From contig NZ_CP016793.1 of NCBI RefSeq assembly GCF_001701025.1, positions 5,704,001 to 5,768,000 on the forward strand: a DNA stretch of 64,000 nt, in the 5' to 3' direction. Shown here piece by piece: positions 58,128 through 64,000 of this stretch. The notes beneath the pieces are model-generated. The model saw only the letters and a list, made by a program, of their open reading frames with translations. It did no database searches and was not told where the DNA came from. A program made the position numbers and the translations under genes. The stretch's first letter is position 1, and every line of letters begins with the position of its first letter. This stretch comes from Lentzea guizhouensis. GTDB lineage: Bacteria > Actinomycetota > Actinomycetes > Mycobacteriales > Pseudonocardiaceae.

Positions 58128-58908
58128 GGCTGCTGCCGCTGTGCTGGACCACCTGGGACCCGGCAACCTGGACGGAGTCGAGGTGCTTCATGGTCTCCAG
58201 GACCTCGTCGGCCGACGGCGACAGCAGCTCGCGGACGATGTGGCCGTCCTTGAGGAAGATGACGCGGTCGGCGTACGACGCGGCGTTCGGGTCGTGCGTG
58301 ACCATCACGATCGTCTGACCGAACTCGCGCGCGGACCGCTGCAGGAACCCGAGCACCTCGGCACCGGACTGCGAGTCCAGGTTGCCGGTCGGCTCGTCCG
58401 CGAACACGACGTCCGGCCGGGACACCAGTGCCCGCGCACACGCCACTCGCTGCTGCTGACCACCCGAGAGCTGCGTCGGCCGGTGCGACAGCCGGTCGCG
58501 CAGACCGACCGTGTCCACGACGACGTCGAACCACGCCTGGTCGACCTTCTTGCCGCCGATCGCGAGCGGCAGCGTGATGTTCTCCTCCGCCGTCAGCGTC
58601 GGCAGCAGGTTGAACTGCTGGAAGATGAACCCCACCTTGTCGCGCCGAAGCTCGGTGAGCCCCTTGTCCCGCAACCCGGTGACCTTCGTGTCACCGACCC
58701 ACACCTCGCCACGCGTGACGTCGTCCAGCCCCGCGAGGCAGTGCATCAGCGTCGACTTGCCCGACCCCGACGGACCCATGATCGCGGTGAACCGCGACCG
58801 CTCCAACTCGACGCTCACCCCCGCGAGCGCGGTCACGGCGGCGTCGCCGGACCCGTATTCCTTCCACACGTCGACGGCTCTCGCCGCGACTCCATCGGAC
58901 GCGCTCAC
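58120..58908 (-). CDS. ABC transporter ATPase, MacB/LolD type
   Basis: The 262-residue ATPase has Walker A GPSGSGKST, Q-loop IFQQFNLLPTLTAEENITLPL (the MacB/LolD hallmark), signature LSGGQQQRVACARAL, Walker B VVFADEPTGNLD and switch THDPNAASYADR. GTG 58908 is selected since AGGAGGGG lies eight bases upstream and the longer frame to 59094 has no coding bias. It is the first gene of a two-gene operon with the FtsX-like permease. The 217 bp upstream contain its promoter and no other gene that I can support. Confidence 0.92.
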   Translation of the reverse strand: MSASDGVAARAVDVWKEYGSGDAAVTALAGVSVELERSRFTAIMGPSGSGKSTLMHCLAGLDDVTRGEVWVGDTKVTGLRDKGLTELRRDKVGFIFQQFNLLPTLTAEENITLPLAIGGKKVDQAWFDVVVDTVGLRDRLSHRPTQLSGGQQQRVACARALVSRPDVVFADEPTGNLDSQSGAEVLGFLQRSAREFGQTIVMVTHDPNAASYADRVIFLKDGHIVRELLSPSADEVLETMKHLDSVQVAGSQVVQHSGSSRV

Positions 58909-59125
58909 CTGTCTGCCCCTCCTGTGGGAATCTTGCGCACCATCTTCGGTGACGCGGCCGCACCGGAGGTCAGGTCTTCCCCTGAGACCAACCCTGAAAC
59001 CGGTCTGCCCGTACCCCAACACGGGCACGCTGAGAAACCTCTCAGCTGCGGTGCGTGCGCGTCTTCGCGTGGCCGCGGGAGAAGCGTATTTCACCGGTGG
59101 CGCAGCGTCTTCAGCCTTCGGATGA

Positions 59126-59611
59126 CTACGCGGTCAACTTCCGTCGCATCGGGACGGTCGGGTCCATCCGCCACGAAACCAATTCCACCCGGAGGCCCTC
59201 GCGCAACGCGTTCGCGGCGAGCCAGTGGTCCACGTCGCCGTGGTAGGCGTTCGCGGGGCGGGGCCAGCGGTCCAGCCACTGCGCGAACGCGGCGTTCAGC
59301 GCGATCGGGCCGCCCGGCGGGCGCACGCCCAGCACGAGCACGGGATCCTCCCCGGTGGCGAACGCGGCGGCGGAGTCGTTCGCGCCACCGAAGAGGATCC
59401 GCTCCGCACCCAGCTCACGTGCCTTGTCCACCACCCCGAAGAACGCCGACCCACGGCCGAAAGCCCGCACCACGAACTGGTGCGCGCCGAAGTCGGTGTC
59501 GAGGAACTCGTCGGCGTACGTGCCGTCATCGGCCAGCACCAGCACGTTCGTGCCGTCGGGGAGTGCCCCGACCTGTCCTGGATGCGTGATGCCGATGACC
59601 GTGATGCCCAC
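59126..59611 (-). CDS. Hypothetical protein of 161 residues
   Basis: I do not recognise the family. The protein has alternating beta strands (GITVIGITH, TNVLVLADD, HQFVVRAFG, RILFGGAND, PVLVLGVRP) and helices, suggesting a Rossmann-like sheet, and an Asp/His-rich C-terminal part (NAYHGDVDHWLAANALREGLRVELVS). It has no signal peptide or membrane helix, so it is cytoplasmic. GTG 59611 is used, with no obvious ribosome site. It is close to the flavin oxidoreductase gene on the same strand. Confidence 0.6.
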   Translation of the reverse strand: MGITVIGITHPGQVGALPDGTNVLVLADDGTYADEFLDTDFGAHQFVVRAFGRGSAFFGVVDKARELGAERILFGGANDSAAAFATGEDPVLVLGVRPPGGPIALNAAFAQWLDRWPRPANAYHGDVDHWLAANALREGLRVELVSWRMDPTVPMRRKLTA

Positions 59612-59679
59612 GCGTTCAATGCTGGCCGACCCGTGTTAAGCCAACGCAGCGTTGGTGTTAATGCCGTGGCCGTCAGCCA

Positions 59680-60666
59680 TCAAACAAGTTTCGGCAGCAC
59701 CTCGGCGCCGAACAGCCGGATCGTCTCGATGACCGACTCGTGCGGCATGCCCCCGATGTCCACCATCACCAGGTGCGTGTCGATGGACAGCGTCCGCGCC
59801 AACGAGTTCAGCCGCGCCGCCACCTCGTCCGGCGTCCCGCAGACCGCAGCGCCCTCCATGATCTCGTCGACGTCGATGTCGCCGTCCCCGCGCCACGGGT
59901 CCGCGAACCGCGCGTACTCCGCCAGGTGCGGCCGCCAGCGTTCGCGCGCGTCCGACTCCGCCACGAACACGTGGCTCGGCACGCCCACCCGGCCCGACGG
60001 GAAGCGTTCGCGGTAGCGCTGCACCACCTCGCGGTAGATCGACGGGTCGCGCAACGTGGACGGCAGCATCAGCGGCATCTCCAGCTCGGCGCCGAGGTCC
60101 GCCGACACCGCGGAGCCCGACCCGATCCACACCGTCGGCCGCGGCTTCTGCACGGGGCGCGGCGTGGTCGTCACGTCGGTCAGCTGGCCGCGGAACCGCC
60201 CGTCCCAGCTCACCTCCGGCTCCTCCAGCAGCTTGAGCAGCAACCGCAGGTGCTCCTCGAACCTCGCCCGCAGCTCGCCCGGCTGCACGCCGAACGCCGC
60301 GTCGGTCTGCTGGTCCACCCCGCGTGCCACGATCAGCTCCGCGCGGCCGCTCGACAGCACGTCGAGCGTGGCGAGCGCCTCCGCCACCAGCACCGGGTCG
60401 CGGTGGGCGAGCAGCGTGACGCCGGTGGACAGCCGCAGCCTGGACGTCCGCGCCGCCACGGAGGCGAGCAGCAGCTCGGGCGCGGAGACGATGTAGCGGG
60501 TGAAGTGGTGCTCGCCGATCGCGACGCCCGCGAACCCCGCCTCCTCGGCCACCACGGCCTGCTCGACCATCGCCCGCAGCCGGTCGGCCTGGGACACCTC
60601 CTCGCCCGTGCACGGGTTGGGCAGGTGGTCACCCAGGATCAGCAGGTAGACGTCCATGGCCGTCAT
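59680..60666 (-). CDS. LLM-class flavin-dependent oxidoreductase (luciferase-like)
   Basis: The 328-residue protein has the bacterial luciferase-like barrel: MDVYLLILGDHLPNP, AEEAGFAGVAIGEHHFTRYIVSAPELLLASVAARTSRLRLSTGVTLL and LIVARGVDQQTDAAFG. It would bind FMN or F420 and reduce or oxidise a small substrate. ATG 60666 is used; ATG 60657 is a second option. Its start is only 21 bp from the divergent GNAT start, so their promoters must overlap or lie within the coding sequence. Confidence 0.88.
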   Translation of the reverse strand: MTAMDVYLLILGDHLPNPCTGEEVSQADRLRAMVEQAVVAEEAGFAGVAIGEHHFTRYIVSAPELLLASVAARTSRLRLSTGVTLLAHRDPVLVAEALATLDVLSSGRAELIVARGVDQQTDAAFGVQPGELRARFEEHLRLLLKLLEEPEVSWDGRFRGQLTDVTTTPRPVQKPRPTVWIGSGSAVSADLGAELEMPLMLPSTLRDPSIYREVVQRYRERFPSGRVGVPSHVFVAESDARERWRPHLAEYARFADPWRGDGDIDVDEIMEGAAVCGTPDEVAARLNSLARTLSIDTHLVMVDIGGMPHESVIETIRLFGAEVLPKLV

Positions 60667-60687
60667 TTTTCCAGCGCGCGGGGTTAG

Positions 60688-60966
60688 ATGGTCGGCATGG
60701 TCACCCACAACGAGGCCGAGAGCCGCTACGAGGTCCACGTCGACGGCGAGCTCGCCGGCTTCCTGGAGTACCGGACCGTCGGCGGTGTCCTCGCCCTCGT
60801 GCACACCGAGGTCGACGACGCCTACGCCGGGCAGGGGCTCGGAGGGCAGCTCGCCAAGTTCGCACTGGACGATGTTCAGTCCCGTGGGGTAAAGGTTTCC
60901 CCGCTGTGCCCGTTCGTGGCGAAGTACATCGACAAACACCCCGAATACCGTGTTACCGTCCGGTAG
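60688..60966 (+). CDS. GNAT-fold acetyltransferase, YjdJ-like
   Basis: The 92-residue protein has the minimal Gcn5 fold of the GNAT_2 / YjdJ family: VHVDGELAGFLEYR, VDDAYAGQGLGGQLAKFALDDVQSRG (acetyl-CoA loop AGQGLG) and PLCPFVAKYIDKHPEY with conserved C-P-F. These short acetyltransferases act on an unknown substrate. ATG 60688 is used; MVTHNE at 60697 is a second option. Only 21 bp separates it from the divergent LLM gene. Confidence 0.87.
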   Translation: MVGMVTHNEAESRYEVHVDGELAGFLEYRTVGGVLALVHTEVDDAYAGQGLGGQLAKFALDDVQSRGVKVSPLCPFVAKYIDKHPEYRVTVR

Positions 60967-61001
60967 ATAGTTGCAGGCGCTAAACAACGAGGTGAGCGGG
61001 C

Positions 61002-61991
61002 GTGTGGAGTGAGCCGGGCGCGTTCGAGGTGGCACCAGGTGTGCACCGCATCCCGCTGCCGCTGCCGAACGACGGGCTGCGCGCGGTCAACGTCTACGCG
61101 ATCGAGGACGGCGACGGCCTCGTGATGGTCGACTCCGGCTGGGCCCTGGACGAGGCCCGCGACCAGCTGGAGGCCGCGCTCGGCACCCTGGGCAAGGGCT
61201 TCGAGGACATCCGCCGGTTCCTCGTCACCCACGTGCACCGCGACCACTTCACCATGGCCGTGTCGCTGCGGCGCGTGTTCGGCAGCAAGATCGGCCTGGG
61301 CCTCGGCGAGCAGCCGTCGTTGCTGCACATGCTGCACGGCCAGGACGACCAGCACGTCACCGACCTGCGCCGGTGGGGCGCCGCCGAGCTGGCGGAGACG
61401 TGGGTCAAGATCATGCACCACGTCGACCGCGGCGAGGCCCTGCGCGACTACGAGGAACCCGACGAGTGGCTCACCGCGTCGACCCTCGACCTGGAGCACC
61501 GCAGGCTGGAGGTTGTCCCGACACCAGGACACACCCGCGGCCACGTCGTGTTCGTCGACCACACCGCCAAGGTCCTGTTCTCCGGTGACCACGTGCTGCC
61601 GCACATCACGCCGTCGATCGGCTTCGAGCCGTTGCGCCCCGAACTGCCGCTGGGCGACTACATGACGTCGTTGAGGCTCACGCGCGCGTTGCCGGACCTC
61701 AAGCTGTTGCCTGCACACGGCCCGGTGACCGACAGCTCACACGCCCGCGTCGACGAGCTGCTGCACTTCCACGAGCAGCGCCTCGACGAGATCGGCAAGG
61801 CCGTCGCCGGCACCGCGTTCGAGACGGCCCGCAAGATCGGCTGGACCCGCCGCCAGCGCCGGTTCGACGACCTGGACATGTTCAACCAGGTGCTCGCGAT
61901 CGGGGAGACGGCCGCGCACCTCGACGTCCTGGTCGAACGTGGCGAACTGACCCGGACGGAGACCGCGGGCGTGTTCGAATACCTGCTCTGA
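61002..61991 (+). CDS. MBL-fold metallo-hydrolase
   Basis: The 329-residue protein has the metallo-beta-lactamase fold: HxHxDH at H77, H79, D81, H82 (THVHRDHF), then GHTRGHVVF supplying a further histidine, SGDHV aspartate and the LPAHGPV histidine. Thus all metal ligands for a dinuclear site are present. The C-terminal helical extension (about 240-329) has LDMFNQVLAIGETAAHLDVL as in the glyoxalase II-like/hydrolase group. GTG 61002 follows GAGGTGAGC. Its terminator follows 3 bp after the stop. Confidence 0.9.
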   Translation: MWSEPGAFEVAPGVHRIPLPLPNDGLRAVNVYAIEDGDGLVMVDSGWALDEARDQLEAALGTLGKGFEDIRRFLVTHVHRDHFTMAVSLRRVFGSKIGLGLGEQPSLLHMLHGQDDQHVTDLRRWGAAELAETWVKIMHHVDRGEALRDYEEPDEWLTASTLDLEHRRLEVVPTPGHTRGHVVFVDHTAKVLFSGDHVLPHITPSIGFEPLRPELPLGDYMTSLRLTRALPDLKLLPAHGPVTDSSHARVDELLHFHEQRLDEIGKAVAGTAFETARKIGWTRRQRRFDDLDMFNQVLAIGETAAHLDVLVERGELTRTETAGVFEYLL

Positions 61992-61994
61992 CAC

Positions 61995-62040
61995 CTGAGT
62001 AGGGCTGTCAGTCAGAGGCTGACAGCCCTACTCAGTTGTT
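61995..62040 (+). terminator. Rho-independent terminator after the MBL-fold gene
   Basis: CTGAGTAGGGCTGTCAG (61995-62011) and CTGACAGCCCTACTCAG (62019-62035) pair perfectly (17 bp) around TCAGAGG, followed by TTGTT (62036-62040) and CTTGCG. It also lies behind the converging secreted SH3-like gene. Confidence 0.9.
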
Positions 62041-62111
62041 CTTGCGTCTCGTTGCGACTCGCAGCCGCGCTCCATTGGGCCGGAATTATCCGACCTCCCC
62101 AATTGGTGCAA

Positions 62112-62444
62112 TCAGAAGCAGACGCCGGTGTAAGCGAGCGAGGAGGCCAGGAGGTAGCCGTACCCCAAGTGCGTGTTGTACTGGTCGTAGAGGTTGCCCG
62201 GGTACCAGGTCCCCGAGGCGCTGGGAACGTTGAACTTGTCGCCGGTGATGCCGTACGCGATCACCGCCCCGCCGGGGCTGCTGCGGAGGTCGGCGTTCCT
62301 CGTCAGCACGTACTGGCGCGTGCACTGAATGCCCACACCGCCCTTGCTCGCCTCGACGGAACTGGCAGCCGTCGCCACACCGCCGGACACAGTCAGGCCA
62401 GCGCCCAGTGCGAGCGCAGTGACAGCGATTCCGATTTTACCCAT
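62112..62444 (-). CDS. Secreted SH3-like domain protein
   Basis: The 110-residue protein has a signal peptide (GKIGIAVTALALGAGLTVSGGVATAA, about 1-27) and a bacterial SH3-like domain (about 42-108: VLTRNADLRSSPGGAVIAYGITGDKFNV, then TWYPGNLYDQYNTHLGYGYLLASSLAYTG). Two cysteines (CTRQY and final CF) may form a disulfide. Such proteins bind peptidoglycan or peptide linkers. ATG 62444 is chosen because GGAAG lies eight bases upstream and it gives a normal signal peptide. Confidence 0.78.
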   Translation of the reverse strand: MGKIGIAVTALALGAGLTVSGGVATAASSVEASKGGVGIQCTRQYVLTRNADLRSSPGGAVIAYGITGDKFNVPSASGTWYPGNLYDQYNTHLGYGYLLASSLAYTGVCF

Positions 62445-62803
62445 TAGCCCACTTCCATTCGAATTCGTGCGCATCCGTTCCAGCGAACGAAAAGCCACGT
62501 TAAGGCGACTGCGGCTGCGAAGCAGTCAGCCATCAGTGTATTCAGGCACTACTTTCTGTAGCAATGCAACATGAGGATGGCTCGGTCTATTCCAGACGAA
62601 TTAGTATTTAACATTAACTGAGCGGTAGGATTCGGAGGAGGACGAAGTCTGCCATCTCGGAATAACGAAGAACCGCGATCAAGCGTGTTTGATTGGTGAT
62701 GGTGGGATCGTTCTCAGGATGTCGACATCTTCGGGAAGCCCAGATTTCCTGTGTTCAGCTGAACCCGGGACCAGTCCCGGGTCCGCGTGTTGGAATACCA
62801 GGC
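62445..62803. other. AT-rich intergenic island
   Basis: This 359-bp stretch between the divergent SH3-like and plsC genes has visibly lower GC (for example around 62585-62630: TAGTATTTAACATTAACTGA) than anything nearby. It contains a short hairpin (GACTGC...GCAGTC, near 62508-62528) and a GGAGGAGG at 62633-62641 not followed by a convincing start codon. The two promoters must be here. I find no supported gene. Confidence 0.5.
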
Positions 62804-63529
62804 GTGACCCCGCTCGAGCTCGCCGCCTGGACGTGGAAGATGCCACGACGAGGCAGAGGTTTCTGGTTCTCCCTGGCCATCGACGTCCTCTGGCCGGTCG
62901 TCGTGGTGTTCGTCCGCCTGCGCGTGCGCGGCCGCCAGCACGTGCCCGGCACCGGTGGCGTGATCCTCGCGTTCAACCACCTGTCCAACTCGGACACGGT
63001 CGCCGCCGTCGTGTTCGCGCTGATGTCGAACCGCGTGCCGCGCATCCTCGCGAAGGCCTCGCTGTGGCGCATGCCGGTGTTCGGCCGGGTCATGCGCTCC
63101 GGCGGCCACATCCCGGTCGAACGCGGCACGGTCAAGGCGGCGGACGCGCTGAAGCCCGCCGTGGAGGCCCTGCGGGCGGGGGAGTGCGTGATGGTGTTCC
63201 CCGAGGGCACCTTCACCGACGACCCCGGGAACTGGCCGATGAAGGGCAAGTCCGGCGTCGCGCGGATGGCCCTGGAAAGCCGCGTCCCGGTGGTCCCGGT
63301 CGCCGAGTGGGGCACCCAGGACCTGCTGCCCAGGGGCACTGTGCTGCCCCGGTTGTGGCCGCGCAAGAGGGTCGAGGTGGTGGCGGGTGCGCCGGTGGAC
63401 CTGTCCGACCTCTACGACCGCGAACTGACCGCTGCCGTGCTCGACGAGGCGACTTCGCGGGTCATGGACGCGATTACGACCATGCTGACGGGCATACGTT
63501 CCGAGCAGGCGGGTAGCCGCAAGGTATGA
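62804..63529 (+). CDS. plsC: 1-acyl-sn-glycerol-3-phosphate acyltransferase (PlsC family)
   Basis: The 241-residue membrane-associated enzyme acylates lysophosphatidic acid to phosphatidic acid. It has the HX4D catalytic motif HLSNSD (about 57-62), the PVERGT-like motif IPVERGTV and FPEGTFT (motif III). One hydrophobic N-terminal segment (FWFSLAIDVLWPVVVVFV) anchors it. GTG 62804 is used although no ribosome site is visible; ATG 62838 is another possible start. A 44-residue protein gene overlaps its stop. Confidence 0.87.
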   Translation: MTPLELAAWTWKMPRRGRGFWFSLAIDVLWPVVVVFVRLRVRGRQHVPGTGGVILAFNHLSNSDTVAAVVFALMSNRVPRILAKASLWRMPVFGRVMRSGGHIPVERGTVKAADALKPAVEALRAGECVMVFPEGTFTDDPGNWPMKGKSGVARMALESRVPVVPVAEWGTQDLLPRGTVLPRLWPRKRVEVVAGAPVDLSDLYDRELTAAVLDEATSRVMDAITTMLTGIRSEQAGSRKV

Positions 63530-63660
63530 CTCTGCCCAAGGACACAATCAGGCCCGGCGGCGACGGCTTATGGGCGCCCGTGATCCCGGAACCGCGCGAG
63601 GAGCAGCAGTGGGTCGTGCAGGCTGACGACGACCCGTTGATCGTGCTGAGCGTCGACTGA
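63526..63660 (+). CDS. 44-residue small protein coupled to plsC
   Basis: ATG 63526 overlaps the plsC stop (ATGA), so it would be translationally coupled. The product is acidic, with PPxP-poor but Pro/Asp-rich sequence (TLPKDTIRPGGDGLWAPVIP, then PREEQQWVVQADDDPLIVLS). It has no signal peptide or membrane segment, and no known domain. The codon usage looks normal for this genome and a hairpin follows it. The family is unknown to me. I report it because the overlap and hairpin define a two-gene transcript. Confidence 0.55.
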   Translation: MTLPKDTIRPGGDGLWAPVIPEPREEQQWVVQADDDPLIVLSVD

Positions 63661-63661
63661 C

Positions 63662-63724
63662 CGTCTGGACGGTGCCCTGTGGGTCCGCGACAGCTGCTCG
63701 GGCCCGCAGGACACCGTCTAGACG
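63662..63724 (+). terminator. Long hairpin after the plsC unit
   Basis: CGTCTGGACGGTGCCCTGTGGG (63662-63683) pairs with the segment 63703-63724 over 22 positions, three of which are G-U or mismatched, with a 19-base loop. It begins two bases after the stop of the small gene. Confidence 0.6.
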
Positions 63725-63751
63725 CACTAGACGCGTCTAGCTACGCTAGAC
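63717..63751. promoter_or_regulatory. Cluster of CTAGAC motifs before the last gene
   Basis: CTAGAC occurs at 63718, 63727 and 63746, and its inverse GTCTAG at 63735, together forming the perfect 14-bp palindrome CTAGACGCGTCTAG (63727-63740) and a half-site four bases before the GTG start. A regulator acting on the last gene (perhaps the HTH protein itself) is the simplest explanation. Confidence 0.6.
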
Positions 63752-63754
63752 AGC

Positions 63755-64000
63755 GTGACCCTGGACGAGGAGCTGCTCACCGCCGCCCGCAAGGCCGGCG
63801 CCGGCGCGGCCGCGGCCCAGTCCCAGGCCGACATCGCCAAGGCGGTGTACCACCACACCGTGCTGCGGCTGCACCGCGCCGGTGGCTCCATGCGGGAGAT
63901 CGCCGAGGCGCTGAAGATGAGCCACCAGCGCGTCCACCAGATCGTCGAGCAGTCCAAGCGCGTGGAGCGGTGCTGGTTCTGTGGGCGCGGGGCCGACCAC
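63755..64000 (+). CDS. HTH protein with C4-type zinc finger (truncated by window end)
   Basis: The first 82 residues are visible. Residues 1-25 are Ala/Gly-rich; 30-65 form a helix-turn-helix (VLRLHRAGGSMREIAEALKM, then SHQRVHQIVEQS) of the sigma-70 region 4/LuxR-like type. The end, CWFCGRGADH, looks like the first half of a ClpX-type C4 zinc finger (CxxC), where the second half would lie beyond the window. GTG 63755 follows CTAGACAGC. It stands downstream of the CTAGAC cluster. Function unknown; a DNA-binding regulator is likely. Confidence 0.75.
   Translation, partial: MTLDEELLTAARKAGAGAAAAQSQADIAKAVYHHTVLRLHRAGGSMREIAEALKMSHQRVHQIVEQSKRVERCWFCGRGADH

Overview
The window reads as chromosomal DNA of a high-GC filamentous actinomycete. 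Codon usage is strongly GC3-biased, GTG starts are frequent, genes are tightly packed with many ATGA or GTGA overlaps, and the protein families (XRE plus DUF397 pairs, MbtH, WS/DGAT acyltransferase, Ser/Thr kinase, lamin-tail secreted proteins, CsbD, UdgX) fit. A Pseudonocardiaceae-type host (Lentzea, Saccharothrix and relatives) is my best guess, from recognition only. I see no rRNA, tRNA, CRISPR array, phage module or intact insertion sequence.

Layout. 0-9 kb: end of the treY-treZ trehalose operon, an ANTAR-only protein, a CsbD stress protein with a sigma-B/F-like promoter, UdgX, a small XRE regulator, a methionine aminopeptidase gene broken by an in-frame amber codon, an amino-acid permease and metabolic singletons. 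9.5-14.3 kb: an isolated mini-transcription unit for an 18-residue peptide, then gabT-aldehyde dehydrogenase-lacI, with a decayed PucR regulator divergent from it. 14.3-25.2 kb: a Tat-lipoprotein intradiol dioxygenase, an FAD monooxygenase/MarR pair with two visible operators, a TrmB/LuxR-like regulator beside a very large subtilisin, two secreted lamin-tail proteins, and a SnoaL-like/TetR pair followed by an ATP-grasp remnant. 25.3-33.2 kb: Ser/Thr kinase, HAD phosphatase, a 24-bp minisatellite, WS/DGAT acyltransferase, an RsbA-like anti-sigma protein, enol-lactonase, XRE-DUF397 pair, MOSC protein.

33.2-41.1 kb is a sugar locus: LacI regulator (frameshifted at its C-terminus), Opp-type ABC importer (substrate-binding protein, two ATPases, two permeases) and GH1 beta-glucosidase. 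The same 12-bp palindrome GAGAGCGCTCTC found before the importer recurs twice in the divergent promoter region at 48.9-49.0 kb, which drives a DUF1996-DUF305-like-lacI operon on one side and a secreted GH16 beta-glucanase on the other; a GH85 endo-beta-N-acetylglucosaminidase lies tail-to-tail with the glucanase. Together these look like a regulon for secreted attack on beta-glucan/glycoprotein (fungal wall-like) material, oligosaccharide uptake and intracellular hydrolysis.

41.1-42.2 kb is GC-rich repetitive DNA without a supported gene. 42.2-46.6 kb holds an iron-box-flanked siderophore N-hydroxylase and MbtH protein with no NRPS nearby, a DMT-like membrane protein and a YtrA-type GntR/ABC operon. 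52.9-64 kb holds a secreted PETase/cutinase-like polyester hydrolase, an erythromycin-esterase-like protein divergent from a wHTH regulator with an 18-bp perfect operator, a FtsX-type ABC exporter, flavin and metallo-hydrolase enzymes, a secreted SH3-like protein, PlsC, and the start of a gene preceded by clustered CTAGAC motifs.

Several genes are visibly damaged (map, pucR, ATP-grasp, lacI). Each needs read-level confirmation because all four rest on a stop codon, frameshift or deletion in this one sequence.
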